DNA of 64,000 bases from Psococerastis gibbosa. Lineage: Eukaryota > Arthropoda > Insecta > Psocodea > Psocidae. The translations under genes and the position numbers were made by a program. Below are positions 10,501-22,200 of this stretch, in pieces. The notes below the pieces were generated by a model that was not told the DNA's origin, searched no databases, and saw only the letters and a list, made by a program, of their open reading frames with translations. The DNA lies in the NCBI GenBank assembly GCA_963971405.1, contig OZ020485.1:34925921-34989920 (forward strand). Reading direction: 5' to 3'. Position 1 is the stretch's first letter; each line of letters begins with the position of its first letter.

Positions 10501-12500
10501 CTGACAACAACAATGACAACTGATCTATTTGGGATGGTGTGTTGACCATCATGCTTCAATTTTCCTCTGCTAATGAAGGTAGACCCAATGCAGGCGGAAA
10601 ATTGTTCCTTTTATATCAAGTCTTGAACCTCAACCTTCCATTTCATAGTCTAGTTTTCGATCTACTAGACAAAATCCCAGCCTCTACATTAGAAAAATCC
10701 CTTTCGCTTCTGGCCGATCAGGTGTAGGGAGATTCCATGCAAGCGCAGGCTCTGCTTTTCCTCTACGCTACCTATACTATGTATGTAATTAAAAATTAAA
10801 AATACTTCATTCTTTTTCCCACCACAACATCAACACACAAAACACTCTTGTGTTTTCGAATTTCGAACCACAGTGACGACTATGAACTTTCTACTTAAAC
10901 TATCACATTAGTTTCACTTTGACTGGACGCCATCTTGAAATCGTTGATTTGTCGTAAAAATTTTTGGTAACCATTATCGTTGATAATAATACTGGCTTTC
11001 AGTCAGATTTTAATTCATTCCTCTGCGACCAATATTAACTGAGATATGAATTATATAAGGTTTCAATGCTTTTTACAATTAGTTTATATTTCTGTTTGCA
11101 TTAAACAAAATATTTGAATTTTTTGTGTCCAGGACAGGCGAAAAGCTGAATTCATCAAATGCAATTAACTCAGTTAATGAAGACGACTGTCTGCTATGCC
11201 GGGGACCTATTGATGGAGGAGATGGTGGCGGGTTGGAGCGCCCCTATTCTACAGCCGACGCTATCTTGTTTTCTCAAACTGTGTCTTCCATTAGAAATCA
11301 AACCTCTCGTAGTGAAAATGGCTGTAGTGGAAGTTGCAGCTGCAATCCCCATGAAGGTGACTTTACACAGGACGAATTGAAACCATTCTTCTGCTATGGA
11401 TGCTTGCTTATTACTAAGGAACTGGTAAGCATCCAATAATTAAATAAATCGCACAAGCTGTAGACTCGACCGTCATAAGGCGGCAATTCCACCGGCGAAT
11501 TTACTTCATTTGTGATTTGTGATTTTTTGTTTGTTTTATTTTAAGGTAGAGACTTATTAATGATATCTGCTACCATATTATAACTTAATTTATAATAGGT
11601 AAGTGAAGTATCTACATAATAGTCTCCTTAAAACAAAACAAACAAAAATCTCAAATCACAAATGAAGTACAATCGCCGGTGGAATTGCCGCCTTAGTAAC
11701 TTTACAGCATTTTTACTTAGTAGCTGGTTAAAGCCGTAAACAGCTCTATAATTAAAACAGTATATTTTTTTACATAAACAAGTAAAATATACAAACTTAC
11801 AATAACAAATTTACAAATTGAAAGCTTTCTCCATACTCTCCCCTGGGATAAACAACCCCCAAATCACTTATAGCCTTTATCCGTTGAACTCCTAGGCTGA
11901 TTCACCCATATATTATAGTATTCTGTGGATTCACCGAATCAAACAGTTTCAGGATCGTTTTATCAATCCTCAGAATAAGAATAAAATATTATACGAGTAT
12001 TTAGCGATGATTAGCAGACGGGCTAATTTCCCATCAATTGGCGGTAAACCGATGGCAACTGAAATTTGAAATATACGCGTACTTCAACCCATTCTATGTT
12101 TTTGATCGTCTTAGTTGTCCACGGTAACAATCATGGTGGCTTTTATACGAACTTCCCTACTTGATTTTAGAGATTTAAAAGGCTATCGACCACTGTTGCT
12201 TAAACTCACTATAGATTCCCTATTTGCGATGTGCAGCTGATGAACTAGTGCAAGTTTTCTAAGGCACGAAGATGTGTTCAATAAGTTTACTGCAATTAAC
12301 AAATCAACTGGTAGTGCTCCGTTCATACCATGATCATTGCTTGGTTAGGCCTATGAACCCTTTTCCTGACTGACATTAGGTATTGTTTTAATTTATTTCA
12401 GAGTTCGGTGTCCCTCCTCCCACAAACCATCTTAGACGAAGCAAGACGACGTCAGAGCCTCAAGTCTATGAGGAGTCAGATAGCTGATTTTCTTTTGTGA
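7454..12500 (+). CDS. Ctu2: CTU2 / NCS2, cytoplasmic tRNA 2-thiolation protein 2 (six exons, complete)
   Basis: CTU2 pairs with CTU1 to thiolate the wobble uridine (mcm5s2U34) of cytosolic tRNAs, receiving sulfur from URM1. Seen: joining 7454-7518, 8242-8519, 9208-9587, 10076-10299, 11133-11424 and 12402-12500 gives 1338 nt, 445 residues plus TGA, with every intron GT-AG and all phases consistent. N-terminal CxxC pairs lie at residues 28-31 and 47-50. A degenerate PP-loop SGGQSS is at 80-85, where the catalytic partner has SGGxDS. LLLRPMR (exon 4) sits at a conserved family position. Late cysteine pairs are at 335-338 and 403-406, and the protein ends IADFLL, typical of the family. Length is within the family range. 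The start ATG is the first in frame and opens an acidic leader. The gene looks functional; UTR limits are unknown. Confidence 0.95.
7861..8196. mobile_element. MITE in CTU2 intron 1
   Basis: Inverted ends GGTAAAGGTTCAGTTTAGCT and complement (about 23 bp), flanked by CATTCGAA and CATTCGAC, i.e. an 8-bp duplication with one mismatch. 336 bp, non-coding. The right end lies 45 bp before the exon 2 acceptor. Confidence 0.82.
8242..8519 (+). CDS. Ctu2: CTU2 exon 2: zinc-ribbon cysteines and PP-loop
   Basis: Acceptor TTTATAG and donor GTGAGT. It encodes two CxxC pairs (CRKC, CRNC), the stretch HVLVAFSGGQSSAALLHML, which is the degenerate PP-loop region, and ends in LYID plus the first base of a Glu codon. 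Confidence 0.95.
8710..8889. mobile_element. Foldback element in CTU2 intron 2
   Basis: Two arms of about 55 bp (AGTTCTATATAAGTTAGGGC... and complement, ending TATATATAACT), both with a GCCAAAAATATTTTTTTAAT segment. No duplicated flank was recognised. Confidence 0.7.
9005..9102. repeat. Inverted pair of tRNA-like 3' halves in CTU2 intron 2
   Basis: The left arm GGACTTGGCGGGATTGGAAC... and the right arm GATCGTGGGTTAAAATCCCG... are complementary over 28 bp. Each resembles a tRNA T-arm plus acceptor stem (B box related to GGTTCAAATCC). There is no complete cloverleaf, so it is not a tRNA gene. Confidence 0.65.
9208..9587 (+). CDS. Ctu2: CTU2 exon 3
   Basis: Acceptor GTTCCAG and donor GTAAAT. 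It encodes the central part of the ATP-pyrophosphatase-like domain, including AAKTMGCNKIF and the helical stretch around LLTSIAVGRG. It ends in phase 0. Confidence 0.95.
10076..10299 (+). CDS. Ctu2: CTU2 exon 4
   Basis: Acceptor TTTTTTTAG and donor GTAAAA. It contains LLLRPMR, a conserved signature shared by CTU1 and CTU2 proteins, followed by KEIAYYN. It ends with two bases of an Arg codon. Confidence 0.95.
10712..11075 (+). repeat. Family I repeat in CTU2 intron 4
   Basis: Matches 24530-25135 and 33365-33690. Shared segments include GATCAGGTGTAGGGA, CCACAACATCAACA, GACTGGACGCCATC and the closing CCTCTGCGACCAATATTAA. Unclassified, no open reading frame. Confidence 0.7.
11133..11424 (+). CDS. 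Ctu2: CTU2 exon 5: C-terminal cysteine cluster
   Basis: Acceptor GTGTCCAG and donor GTAAGC. It carries CLLC near its start, a Gly/Ser-rich linker, a CSGSCSC cluster and CYGC near its end. The spacing resembles the C-terminal metal-binding part of CTU2. Confidence 0.93.
11479..11692. mobile_element. PIF/Harbinger-like foldback MITE in CTU2 intron 5
   Basis: The two halves are inverted copies: the left starts GGCGGCAATTCCACCGGCGA and the right ends in its near-perfect complement, with arms extending through TTACTTCATTTGTGATTTG. Flanks are TAA and TTA. A close relative sits at 24693. Confidence 0.85.
12402..12500 (+). CDS. Ctu2: CTU2 exon 6 with stop codon
   Basis: Acceptor TTATTTCAG. It encodes 32 residues ending SQIADFLL before TGA at 12498-12500, the usual CTU2 C-terminus. 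Confidence 0.93.
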   Translation, partial: SSVSLLPQTILDEARRRQSLKSMRSQIADFLL

Positions 12501-12681
12501 CTGTGCCTAAGAATACTACCAACGGATATAGAGCTTGCAGGTACAGACTTTATGCACCTATTATAATAATTAATACCTAAAAGTTGGTTTCATGAATGTT
12601 CCCTAAAAAAATTACATGTTCCAATTTTGGAATTTTTTTATACTAATTTTGAACCGAAATTAGAAGATATGGAAAAAACTA

Positions 12682-12762
12682 GACTTGGTGGGATTCGAAC
12701 TTCGAACCCACGATCTACGCCTAACCGGGGCGTCGTTTTATGGATCAATTCCCTACAAGACC
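12682..12762. repeat. Degenerate inverted pair of tRNA-like 3' halves downstream of CTU2
   Basis: Left GACTTGGTGGGATTCGAACTT, right a weakly complementary TCAATTCCCTACAAGACC. It is related to 9005-9102 and carries a short internal duplication TTCGAAC. Confidence 0.5.
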
Positions 12763-12966
12763 AGCAATCTCCAAATCCTCTACGTGTGTTCTAAATTCTA
12801 TTATTTGGATACCTACATTAATTGAATGTTTTTTATACAAATAATCTTTTATAATAACGAGTAAAAATAATTTAAAAAAAGTATATAATATGTATATATT
12901 TATATATATATAACACATCATTATAATGTCTAAAATAGGATATTGTTACGTAATATCTAAAGAAAA

Positions 12967-12972
12967 AATAAA
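12967..12972 (+). promoter_or_regulatory. Possible CTU2 polyadenylation signal
   Basis: The first canonical AATAAA found after the CTU2 stop, 467 nt downstream, in A-rich sequence. Position is the only evidence. Confidence 0.25.
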
Positions 12973-13853
12973 AATCAGATATATTCTTTTTTGAGTGCCT
13001 AAATTATATTTTTATGCTTGTAATTCATTGCCGCCACTCGGCACTTCCACTCCTTCCTCGATGCTATGGGGGGAGGGGGGGGGGGGGCAAGAAAAGGATC
13101 ACGTACCATAAGCAATCGATATACTCAAGTCTTTGACGTAGGCTAACTACGTCAGCCGATTCTATAATAATCTTCATCGGTCGGTACTTTCCTGCCGAAG
13201 GAATATATTTATTAACAAGATAAGCGTCACTTAAATTTTAAGTACCAATCAGTCATCGGATCGGGTCTTAATAATAATATTGATAAATGTGTTGACAGTT
13301 ACCTCTTTGTTTACCATTCGGTAAGGTGCATTCTATTGAGTAATCTGAGAATTTCACAAAAGGGCTGAGCCTACTTTACTGTACATACAGAGAAATAAAC
13401 AGACACACAGTAAAAAGTACGAGTGATTTGAAAAATGCTGTTTATTTAAACCTAACTTTGTACATTTGATTTGACATTCAATGTAATTGTTTTCAATTAA
13501 CCCATTATGTTGAAACAGCAACATAACTATCTTTACACAAGTTAACCTAAATAAAATATTTTACGGAAATTCTTCTTATCCACGAAACATAAAATGAAAC
13601 AGTCATACTGTTGAGACAACAATGAAATAAATTAACAGAACAATTTCACAGCTTTGCCATTTTTTATCGGTTATAGGCTACACAGTACACACATCCATTC
13701 AAAAACATTTTTTACACGATACTAAAAAACTATATAAATATACAAAATGTAATGTTGTTATGCACTTAGTAAGATAATTTGAGTTATAAAATAAGAACAA
13801 TGTCATTTGTTTTGAAACTTTACCTTTACAACATTGAAATAGTATATAAAAAC

Positions 13854-14138
13854 TAGAGCTCTATATTAGACAGGTATTGTCATCCGCCATATTGTATCCA
13901 TTATAAGTCTGGTGTATAAGCCAAGCATTGGGTGTTTACCTATTTATTTTTAGAAATTTATCGTTGTTTATTTATTATTATTTTAAAAACGTGCTACCAA
14001 TTAAGGAAGTGTTTAATAAAAAAAATACTAAAACGTGTATTCGTTTTTTCAATCTTTTACTTTTCTTACAATACTTACCATATAGGAAATATGGAATACA
14101 AAATGGCGAATGACAATACCCGGGTATATAGTGCCTTA
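13854..14138. mobile_element. hAT-type MITE, copy 1 (between CTU2 and grh)
   Basis: 285 bp flanked by a perfect 8-bp duplication ATAAAAAC (13846-13853, 14139-14146). Termini TAGAGCTCTATAT and complement of TAAGGCACTATAT, fitting the hAT YARNG end rule. Both arms share GGTATTGTCATCCGCCAT with small differences. No coding capacity. Confidence 0.9.
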
Positions 14139-14635
14139 ATAAAAACATCATCATACGTTTATCAACAAGGTACGAAAAATGGGAAAGTAATCTTAGTAGA
14201 TTTCATAAGTGAAAGCTCAGTTCGCGTTTACAGTGGTTTAGGTCCATAAAATAGACTTCCCTTACGGTACTATTATATAATTCTAGAGAACTAAAAGTTT
14301 TAAAGAGAAAGAATTGCCGCGCTTTTAATAATTGACTAATAAACTTCAACGGAAACACTATAAGCTACAATATACTGTGTGTAATTTTTAAACCTTTAAG
14401 AATGGGAAAGCAAATTTGCCAGTAGGCCTATATAGGGCTCCTTGTAAAGAGTCACATCTACTCAAATATTGGACACATTGTGTTGAGATATCAGCTTCTT
14501 CCTGATATTCAAATGTTTTTGTGAGACATTTCACTGATTTTGATGAAATTGGGTGTATGGTACGGTATATTATTATGGCCCGGTACATTGGGTCGATAGT
14601 GACGCGCTGGGAATTTTGCCATTGTAGTCAACTTC

Positions 14636-14900
14636 AAGCTGCAAACACACGATCGAACTTGGTTGTACAATTTGGTCTGCGGCAGTGTGTGCCCAAGTTG
14701 TACAACCCGGTTGATACGTTTTCTAGCCCAGTGGAAAACTTGGAGCAGCCGATTTAGTCTGCCGCAGAGAAACAATCACTAGCGAGTGGTTTCTTCTTGT
14801 ACAAGGATCTGAATAACAACAATGCCTTTCGCCTTTCATCCATTGTGATATGAATAATTGTAATAACATACAACCATCTTGAATCGTGTGTTTGCAGCTT
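14636..14900. mobile_element. MITE between CTU2 and grh
   Basis: Inverted ends AAGCTGCAAACACACGAT and complement, about 30 bp, 265 bp overall. TCA adjoins AGCTGC on both sides, a possible 3-bp duplication. Confidence 0.7.
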
Positions 14901-15047
14901 CAGAAGATTTATGTGACTGGCGTGAAGTCGACCGCGCGGAGGTGCACGGTTTTCCCCTCTGCACACCCTGGACACGACTCAACGTCAAAAATCATCGGAA
15001 GTGTGCTTAGAAATTGACTAAACCATTAGCCAATCAATTTGTCATTT

Positions 15048-15226
15048 GTCAGGACCTGTAAAGTAGTGGTACAGACTCCGACTTTCACCCGAAAGGTTGT
15101 TGGTTCGAGTCCCACACTGGCTACATTTTCTGGCCATGCTTCGGAGGCAGGCGGTCCCGGGTCATCCTAGTTGAGTGTAAGAGAGGGCTTTATAGCCCTA
15201 ACTCCGCTAGGCTGGCTTAGTAATAG
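15048..15226 (+). mobile_element. tRNA-derived SINE, type 1 (best copy)
   Basis: Head with an A-box-like TAGTGGTACAGACT and a good B box GGTTCGAGTCC (15102-15112), then a tail including GTCCCGGGTCATCCTAGTTG and GGCTTTATAGCCCTAACTCC, ending GGCTTAGTAATA. Related copies at 30036, 55436 and 2283. Confidence 0.82.
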
Positions 15227-16164
15227 AACAACAAAAAGTCAAGATTTATTAATTTGTTTCCATGCCATACTGTCTGTGAATCGCTGGCTCTCGAATCGTC
15301 CGTGTGTACCAACACCAACATAAATCCCCACAAAATATCTGTGACAATAAGGGTATTTAAACAATATCCTCTGCCCGATGATCTTATATGCAGGAAGCTG
15401 ACATTTTGTAATATTCTACAGTAGAAGCTTTTACATTTTTTAAAAAATAAATACAAGTTTGATGGCAACACTTCTTGGGAAATGTATGTGGTAATGAGTA
15501 GATAATTCAGGTACTTATCCATTCTTCCTCGAATAATTTGAGCAATAATACAAACAATTAATAAGTACAAAATAACTACGAAACAAAACCCTTTAAGTCA
15601 GGTTCCTGCGCGTGAATCAAGTTCCCTGCACACTCTAGTGTTTACCCTAAACTTTGTACCTACATACCTACCCAAGTTATTATTGTTATTATATTTTAGT
15701 TCGGGTGTGTGATGCATCACGTCAAAAGAGTGACAAATATCATCGAACCTGGAAAAAATAATAATACGCAAAATAAAGGGAACTTTCTCGTGTGACAGCG
15801 TGATAAAACCCACTGTCATCCCCATTGGAATATTTGATGCTTCCTCACTGTTAAAAAGTCAGTTTTGAGATCAACCCTACCGCAACTCTAGATACAATTT
15901 AATATGACTGTAAATTATTTGTAAAATGGTCCTAAATGACCTCTCATTTAACCAACCCATTCGAACTTACCACACTTAAGTTGTGCTTCCACTTTTAACC
16001 GGTTCATAAACAAATAATTCTACAAACTAATTTAATTATGTAGAAAAATAACAAAAATAAACAACACTAGAAATTGAACATGGTTGTTGGGTCCGTAAAT
16101 AACGACTGGATGATGGGACCAATGAGATCAACAAGTACACGAGGCTGCCGGTTTAGTGGCGCTG

Positions 16165-16297
16165 TTAGCGGTCCATGAGCTCGATCAGCGTTATCTCGAT
16201 GAGTTCGCTGTCGTCCCGGTCCTGTCGTATATTCATTAGAAATAGATCTTCATTGCAGTAATATTTGAGCATTTCATCGTCAATTTTGACCGTAATC
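16165..16297 (-). CDS. grh: grh last exon with stop codon
   Basis: Acceptor TTTTCTAG. It encodes [20 protein letters not shown] and a C-terminal tail ending ELMDR before TAA (complement of 16165-16167). This is the canonical end of the dimerisation domain. Confidence 0.96.
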
Positions 16298-19200
16298 CTA
16301 GAAAATAAATTTTTATTTAATTAGTTATTATTCCGATAGACTAAGAGTTTAATAAACACAATACCACTGAATATAGTTTAAATTAAGGCACTATATACCC
16401 GGGTATTGTCATCCGCCATTTTGTATCCATTAATTCCTAAATGGTAAGTATTGTAAGAAAGTAAAAGATTGAAAATAACTAAAACCCCTTATAGTATTTT
16501 TTTAATAAGCACTTCCCTAATTGGTAGAACGTTTTTTTTAAATAATAACAAATAAATACCGATAAATTTCTAAAAATAAATCGGTAAACACCCAATGCTT
16601 TGCTTATAGACCAGACTTAAAATGGATACAACATGGCGGATGACAATACCTGTCTAATATAGAGCCCTAGTTTAAATGGTATTGTGTTTGGACTACTATG
16701 CGACGTTTTGGTCTTATCCACATTTATGACAATTCTAATACATTTACAGTGTGTTTAGAACCGTGGCTGTCTGATGTCGTGGCCAGTAACACCTCAGAAA
16801 CTGAATATGAGGTTGACGGAAAGGGCTGAGCGTGTAGAATTGTCGCATAGGGAAAACAGCACTGAGTTTGAATGCACAATCAGACTTCAGATTACCGAAA
16901 GTTCAAATTAGGTGATGAGTAGGAGGACAATCACCCTACCGCAACCTCGCCTGAACTCTTACCAGTATTGAAAATTGGTCGAGATCGCCAGGATACCCAA
17001 AAAGGCCCCGTTAGCTGTTAACAATATCACCTCTAGGAGAGCTTTCAAACAAAATGTAGGGCTTTTTAAAAAGTATGGTAGTAACTCAAATTTTCTGACT
17101 ACCTACGTACAATTGATTTTGGAATTTTTTATTCTCTTGTTTATACTTTCCTCGGACATACACATATCAAAGTTTTAACTGCCTAATACTCGTATCTATA
17201 TAGCGTTATTTGCTTTTTTTTGTAAGAAGCATAAAAGAGGACCAAAAGTATTTAGTGTGCCCGGTGATTTTCTGATCTTGAAAAAAATTGATCCGAATTT
17301 CAAATTCAAATTTTTTGTAAAAATGGAATTATTTGATCGTGAAAAAGTGCTGATCAGCATAACTGCAACAGCAGTGCTTTAAGGATTGGACAAAACGTTG
17401 GTACACGAATAATGCATCTGAGGGGTATTAGTACGAAGAGGAGTCAAAAGAAAATAAGTTGCCGTACTTTTTGAATAAACCCCTTACTGGACTAGGCCGC
17501 ACAGCATTTCATTAATTAAATTAGTCCCATATACACCAAGACAAAAATGATTTAAAAGTTAAATTTAACAGTTTTTATACCCCACAACAATGACCATTAG
17601 AAAGTAGCCTAAACATAACTATGCACATCAGAGACGATCTCTACCAACAATGCATGCATCGTTTTCAATTCACACTGTGTTCTGGATCCCCGAACTTATT
17701 ACTACCATCACTCAGGTATAAGTAATTCCCTCAAATAGTGCTTGATAATCTGCCTATGTATCAACAATAAATGCTATTTAAGCAAATTATTGACCCTATG
17801 TCTGTCGGCCGATCCTACCCATATGTGTTCAGCCAAGTTGGACTTGGTTGCTATGTCAAATTTACATCCATGTAAATCGGCTATTTTCTGTGGTATGATG
17901 GACTGTCTGATCACATTTCAAACAGAAAACAGTTAAATCTGCTCCTCGGTCATGAAAATGATATGGGTGCGTTAATGAGAGTTTTAGCAGTTAAGTTCAG
18001 CTTAGGTACCGAACGTTTGGGGGACCGGCCGAAATTAGGCTGTTGATGCTCATTCCTTTAGTAAAAAAGCGTCGGCATAGAAAATTTGAACTTACCCCTT
18101 TCTGTTTTTACGATACAAGTAACTAATGTTGGAAGCGGATATTTTGTACTTATTTTCAATCTGGAAAGAAACATGAGAAAACAGATTTAAAATAGAGTTT
18201 TCTACTGTTTTCCGGTTGTCTTTTCTTTTCAATAAAAATACAGCCCACTACTTAAGCCCGCTTTATCGTATTTTCATTTTCAGAAGGGATAAGTTTCCAT
18301 AATTTCTTATAGATTAGTAAACATGCGGCGTTAGTGGGATTAAAGCCGTGCAATGACGTTAATGTAATGTTAAGACTTACCCGCTTCGTGTTAGTGTTAG
18401 GGTACAAAACAATGAACGCCGGTCCAAATAGTGGGCTATATTTTGTACAAAGACAACGTTTGTTAGTAACAATGTAAACAATCAAGCAAGAAAGCATGTC
18501 TGTGTAGGCACCTACAGAAAACATTATAGATCAGTTCTCGTTCAGAAGGTACTTAAACCCGAAACCAAATAGAAAAATGTAACAATTTACCATTCATATA
18601 AAAGCATTATAGATATTTTTATATTGATGGCAAATAACTATAAAATCAATAGACCTAAATAACTAAAATAAGCCTTTCTTAGTGAACTAATTTTTTGCAG
18701 CATGGATCTTATTTAACTTTATTATTGTAATTAATTTGAAAGATACCTCTTAGCCCATTACTCGTATAATTCTGGGGCTATCTCGATAATTTCCTTCCTT
18801 TTTCCCTAATGTGGATGAAATATGTTTTGGTTTTTATAAATTATATATTATATTGTATATATTTTCAATTTAAAGATAGTACGCATACGGCATACGTGCC
18901 TTTCTAACTTATATGCAAGTACTTTGCATTGTTAGTAGGCCTAATGCATGATAGTTTTATTACAACCGGCATTCATTTCGTAAAGGCGCGGCCTACTTAA
19001 TCATCTTAATCATCAACCCACGCCCAAAGCTATCATGGAGTGGCATCCAAAATTAAGCTTAAATTTGGTCTGTGCTTTTAGACTAGGTACTTAGAGATGC
19101 TGAATCTACTCGAGGTAGCCTATCAGTTGGAACGAAATTATAAACCATCCCGACGAATAATAATTGAAATAAAATATAAGTACCTACCATAAGCTTCTAA

Positions 19201-22200
19201 TTTATTTTAATAAAATTGATCAATATCAACTTTTATGTGTAGTGTTATAAGAACCTTTCAGAAGCGTGGGGCACCCTCTGGTTTTAATTCGTAATACCTT
19301 TCCCATTCTCCCTTGTGTGAGAAAACACTCAGCTACCAAAAAACTGCGACATTGCTGGTTGTATACGTACCGCATTTAGCAGACCTTCAGTGGTGGGGGG
19401 AACGACGTGGAGAGGCGTGTAGACTTCGTCGCCCTCTTGGCGTACATACAGCATGACCCGCTCGTTCTGCGGGGGAATGGACATCATCTTTGGCCTCTTC
19501 AGCGGAGGGCTGAAGACATTGCCGTCTGTTGTTAGACCCGCCTCGAGGATACCTTCTTTTTTGTCACTAAAGAAATCAATGGTAGCTTTAATAGATAGAC
19601 CTATATTATAACGTCGTCGATGAGTATTTGACATAAATGAAGGCTACTTAGTAGCCCATTAAATAGGTATGCGATACTATCTGTTGTGTTGTAAGTACAA
19701 TACCTAACTTTTATAATGGTTGGCACGTCGTATAACATCTGCTGCCTACAATTACTCTGTGAACATTCCGTACTAAACGTCAAATAAATCCTCAAAGAAC
19801 GCTTTTAAAACTAGATTCAAGAACATCGAACATTTATGTAGCATATATAGCATAAATATTGGTTCTAAATTTTACTTCTGTCGTATCCACAAAAATCTGG
19901 TCAGAACTTTTTTTTAATAGCAATATTGCCGCCATTTTATTCACTTGTAGGCCTTAAACATTGCCAGATGATTTATAAAATGAAAGGGGGGTTCGTCACT
20001 ATATAGATAACCCTCTCCCTCCTTTTTTAAGCATTATTCTTGCAGTGGAGGTGGCGAAGCCATTTTATTAGATTACAAGGGGAGGAAGTGTTGACTTACA
20101 GAGGCTCTGGAGGAAAGTGGTTGTGGAACTTGAGCGTGGGTGTTGTGGCGGGTTTAGCGTGGAGGAGGTAAGGGCTTTGTTTGCCGAGAGAGTGCGTCTC
20201 CCCGTTGGAGAGACCTCCGTCTGGATCGTGTCCGTAGAAGTTCTGCAGCTCCATACCACTCTGGAATTAAAATTAATGCAAATCATTAACGATGACTCAA
20301 GATGTCATAAAACTGTTTGTTCGTTTTTCCAACGCCTGCTTGCAGCATTTTTGTTTTAAGCAACCCTGTCAGCCTGGCGGGGGGAGTGAGTCAGTTTATT
20401 AACTTGAGGCACCCTAGGGCCAGACTCCTTCACCCCTTTCTCTTTTTTATGTTCGCTCATGACCGTTAAATTCCTAGTCATGTAGGCTATATTTTAAAGC
20501 CTATTTATATAGTTACCGTACCTTATGCGGTTTGTTTCAACCTAATTAACCTAAGGCAACTTTATATATATATATATTTCAACTGTCCGTGTGTATGTCA
20601 CTAAACTCCTCTCAAACGACTGGAATTTATTTATTTATTTATTTATTTGTGTGTGTTCAAGGAGATTCGAGGATCGTTTAGATTAACAATTTGGTCCACT
20701 CGAGAATGTTTTTATAATTATTTTTTTATTTATAAGTAGTTGTTGATTTTGGAATGTTTTACATTGGATCCGACAGACTGCGCTACCATCGCCAACCGAC
20801 AGTTGGTGCTGCGATCAAATTTCGTAGTTTTGAAAAAGGTTTGGCGATACGAAGTTCGCCCAGGTCCTCTAGTAGTTACATAATTTTAGACTATATATAT
20901 ATAAATGTGTGCATTCCAGACCACCTTTTTGTCTCAGTTATTATGAGGAATCTTAAAATCCGACAAGTTATATTTTTATATTTTGGTTGCCATAGGAATG
21001 TTTTGGCCCTCCGGAAATGAATTTTTGGGGGTCATGTGTACGCGGCGTCCCATCAGAATTTTCAAATGTAAACATACTATCGTATGTCATGCTGCACGTC
21101 AAATAGCTCTTTTTAAGACCTTTTTGAACCTTAAGGTACACGTTAAATTAAATAATTGCCTCAACCATTAAGGTAGTGATTTTAATTTTTTATAGCCACA
21201 ATAAAAGAGCAAGTTAGTGGTCTTTACTATCCATGAAATTTTCATTTAATGCGTTTACATTTTTAAATTTCGAGAAGCCGCATATTACCACAAAAAAACC
21301 GAGGGGTCAAAAAAAATTCCGTGCCAACCAAAAGACAAATTTCCCTGACTTAGTATCATCAAATTTTTTACCAGATTACAAAATTTACCAAAATAACCGA
21401 TATAAAAAGGGTGTCCAGGAGGTCTTAGACACCCTGTATTTAGGCTGAAGTTTATGCCTACTACGGAGCAGTAGCAGGGACGGATCCTGGGGGGGCGGTC
21501 GCCCCCCCCCCCCCGAGATAAATAGCTTTATACTAGATAGAATGGACTTTTTAAGGAAATTAAAAGAAATTATTACTCAAGTAAGGGAAACGCGATATCG
21601 TCCCTGAGCAGTAGAGTAGTTTTGATTACTTCAGATCACTACTTACCAAACTAAGTACACTAGTAGACTAATCCTTCTGTTTGGTGCAGCATGTGAAAGA
21701 AGGGGAATATGAGTTAGCATACAATTTAATAGGGAAATTCAAATATTTTTTGCCTAACCCTAGATATAGCGTATGATACGAAAAATTAATTGTTCAAATG
21801 ACAATGCTGTTTTTAATTTACTGTGTGACAACCGTTGGCTCTGCCATGGCACGACAGCCCATTGAGGGTCTAGAGGTAGAGGATCCTTTTCATGACGACA
21901 TATGTAGCCCATACAAGTTATTGGGAGTGTATTTAAAATATGTTTACCTTATCGAGGCTATCCTCTGCAGGAGAGAAAAGGACAGGCGGTTTGCCCAAAT
22001 CGCTCATTGTGTAAAACTCTGACCGCTCGCATACGGGGTGGTAAAGCTCGTCAATTTTTTTACGTCCTGTCGCGGTCATTTTTCTCTTGGCAGCCCTTCG
22101 TTCCTCATCACGAGTCTTTCGCTCCGCACCCTGTAAAAAAAAAAAAAAAAAAAAAATGATAATAATTGATAGTGCCGTTCGACGCACGCTATATAATGTA

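Larger units (their letters stand above)
12501..16164. other. Spacer between convergent CTU2 and grh, with both 3' UTRs
   Basis: Contains the tRNA-like pair (12682), a G tract (13071-13087), hAT-type MITE (13854), MITE (14636) and SINE (15048). The first reverse-strand AATAAA seen after the grh stop is at 15245-15250, about 0.9 kb away. UTR ends cannot be set from sequence. Confidence 0.55.

Noticed and set aside
15245-15250. Reverse-strand AATAAA as the grh polyadenylation site
   Set aside because: Position is plausible but many such hexamers occur in this AT-rich DNA (for example 13441-13446); not reported as a feature.
16975-17178. 67-residue + strand frame in the last grh intron
   Set aside because: Low-complexity hydrophobic end, no similarity, no splice signals.
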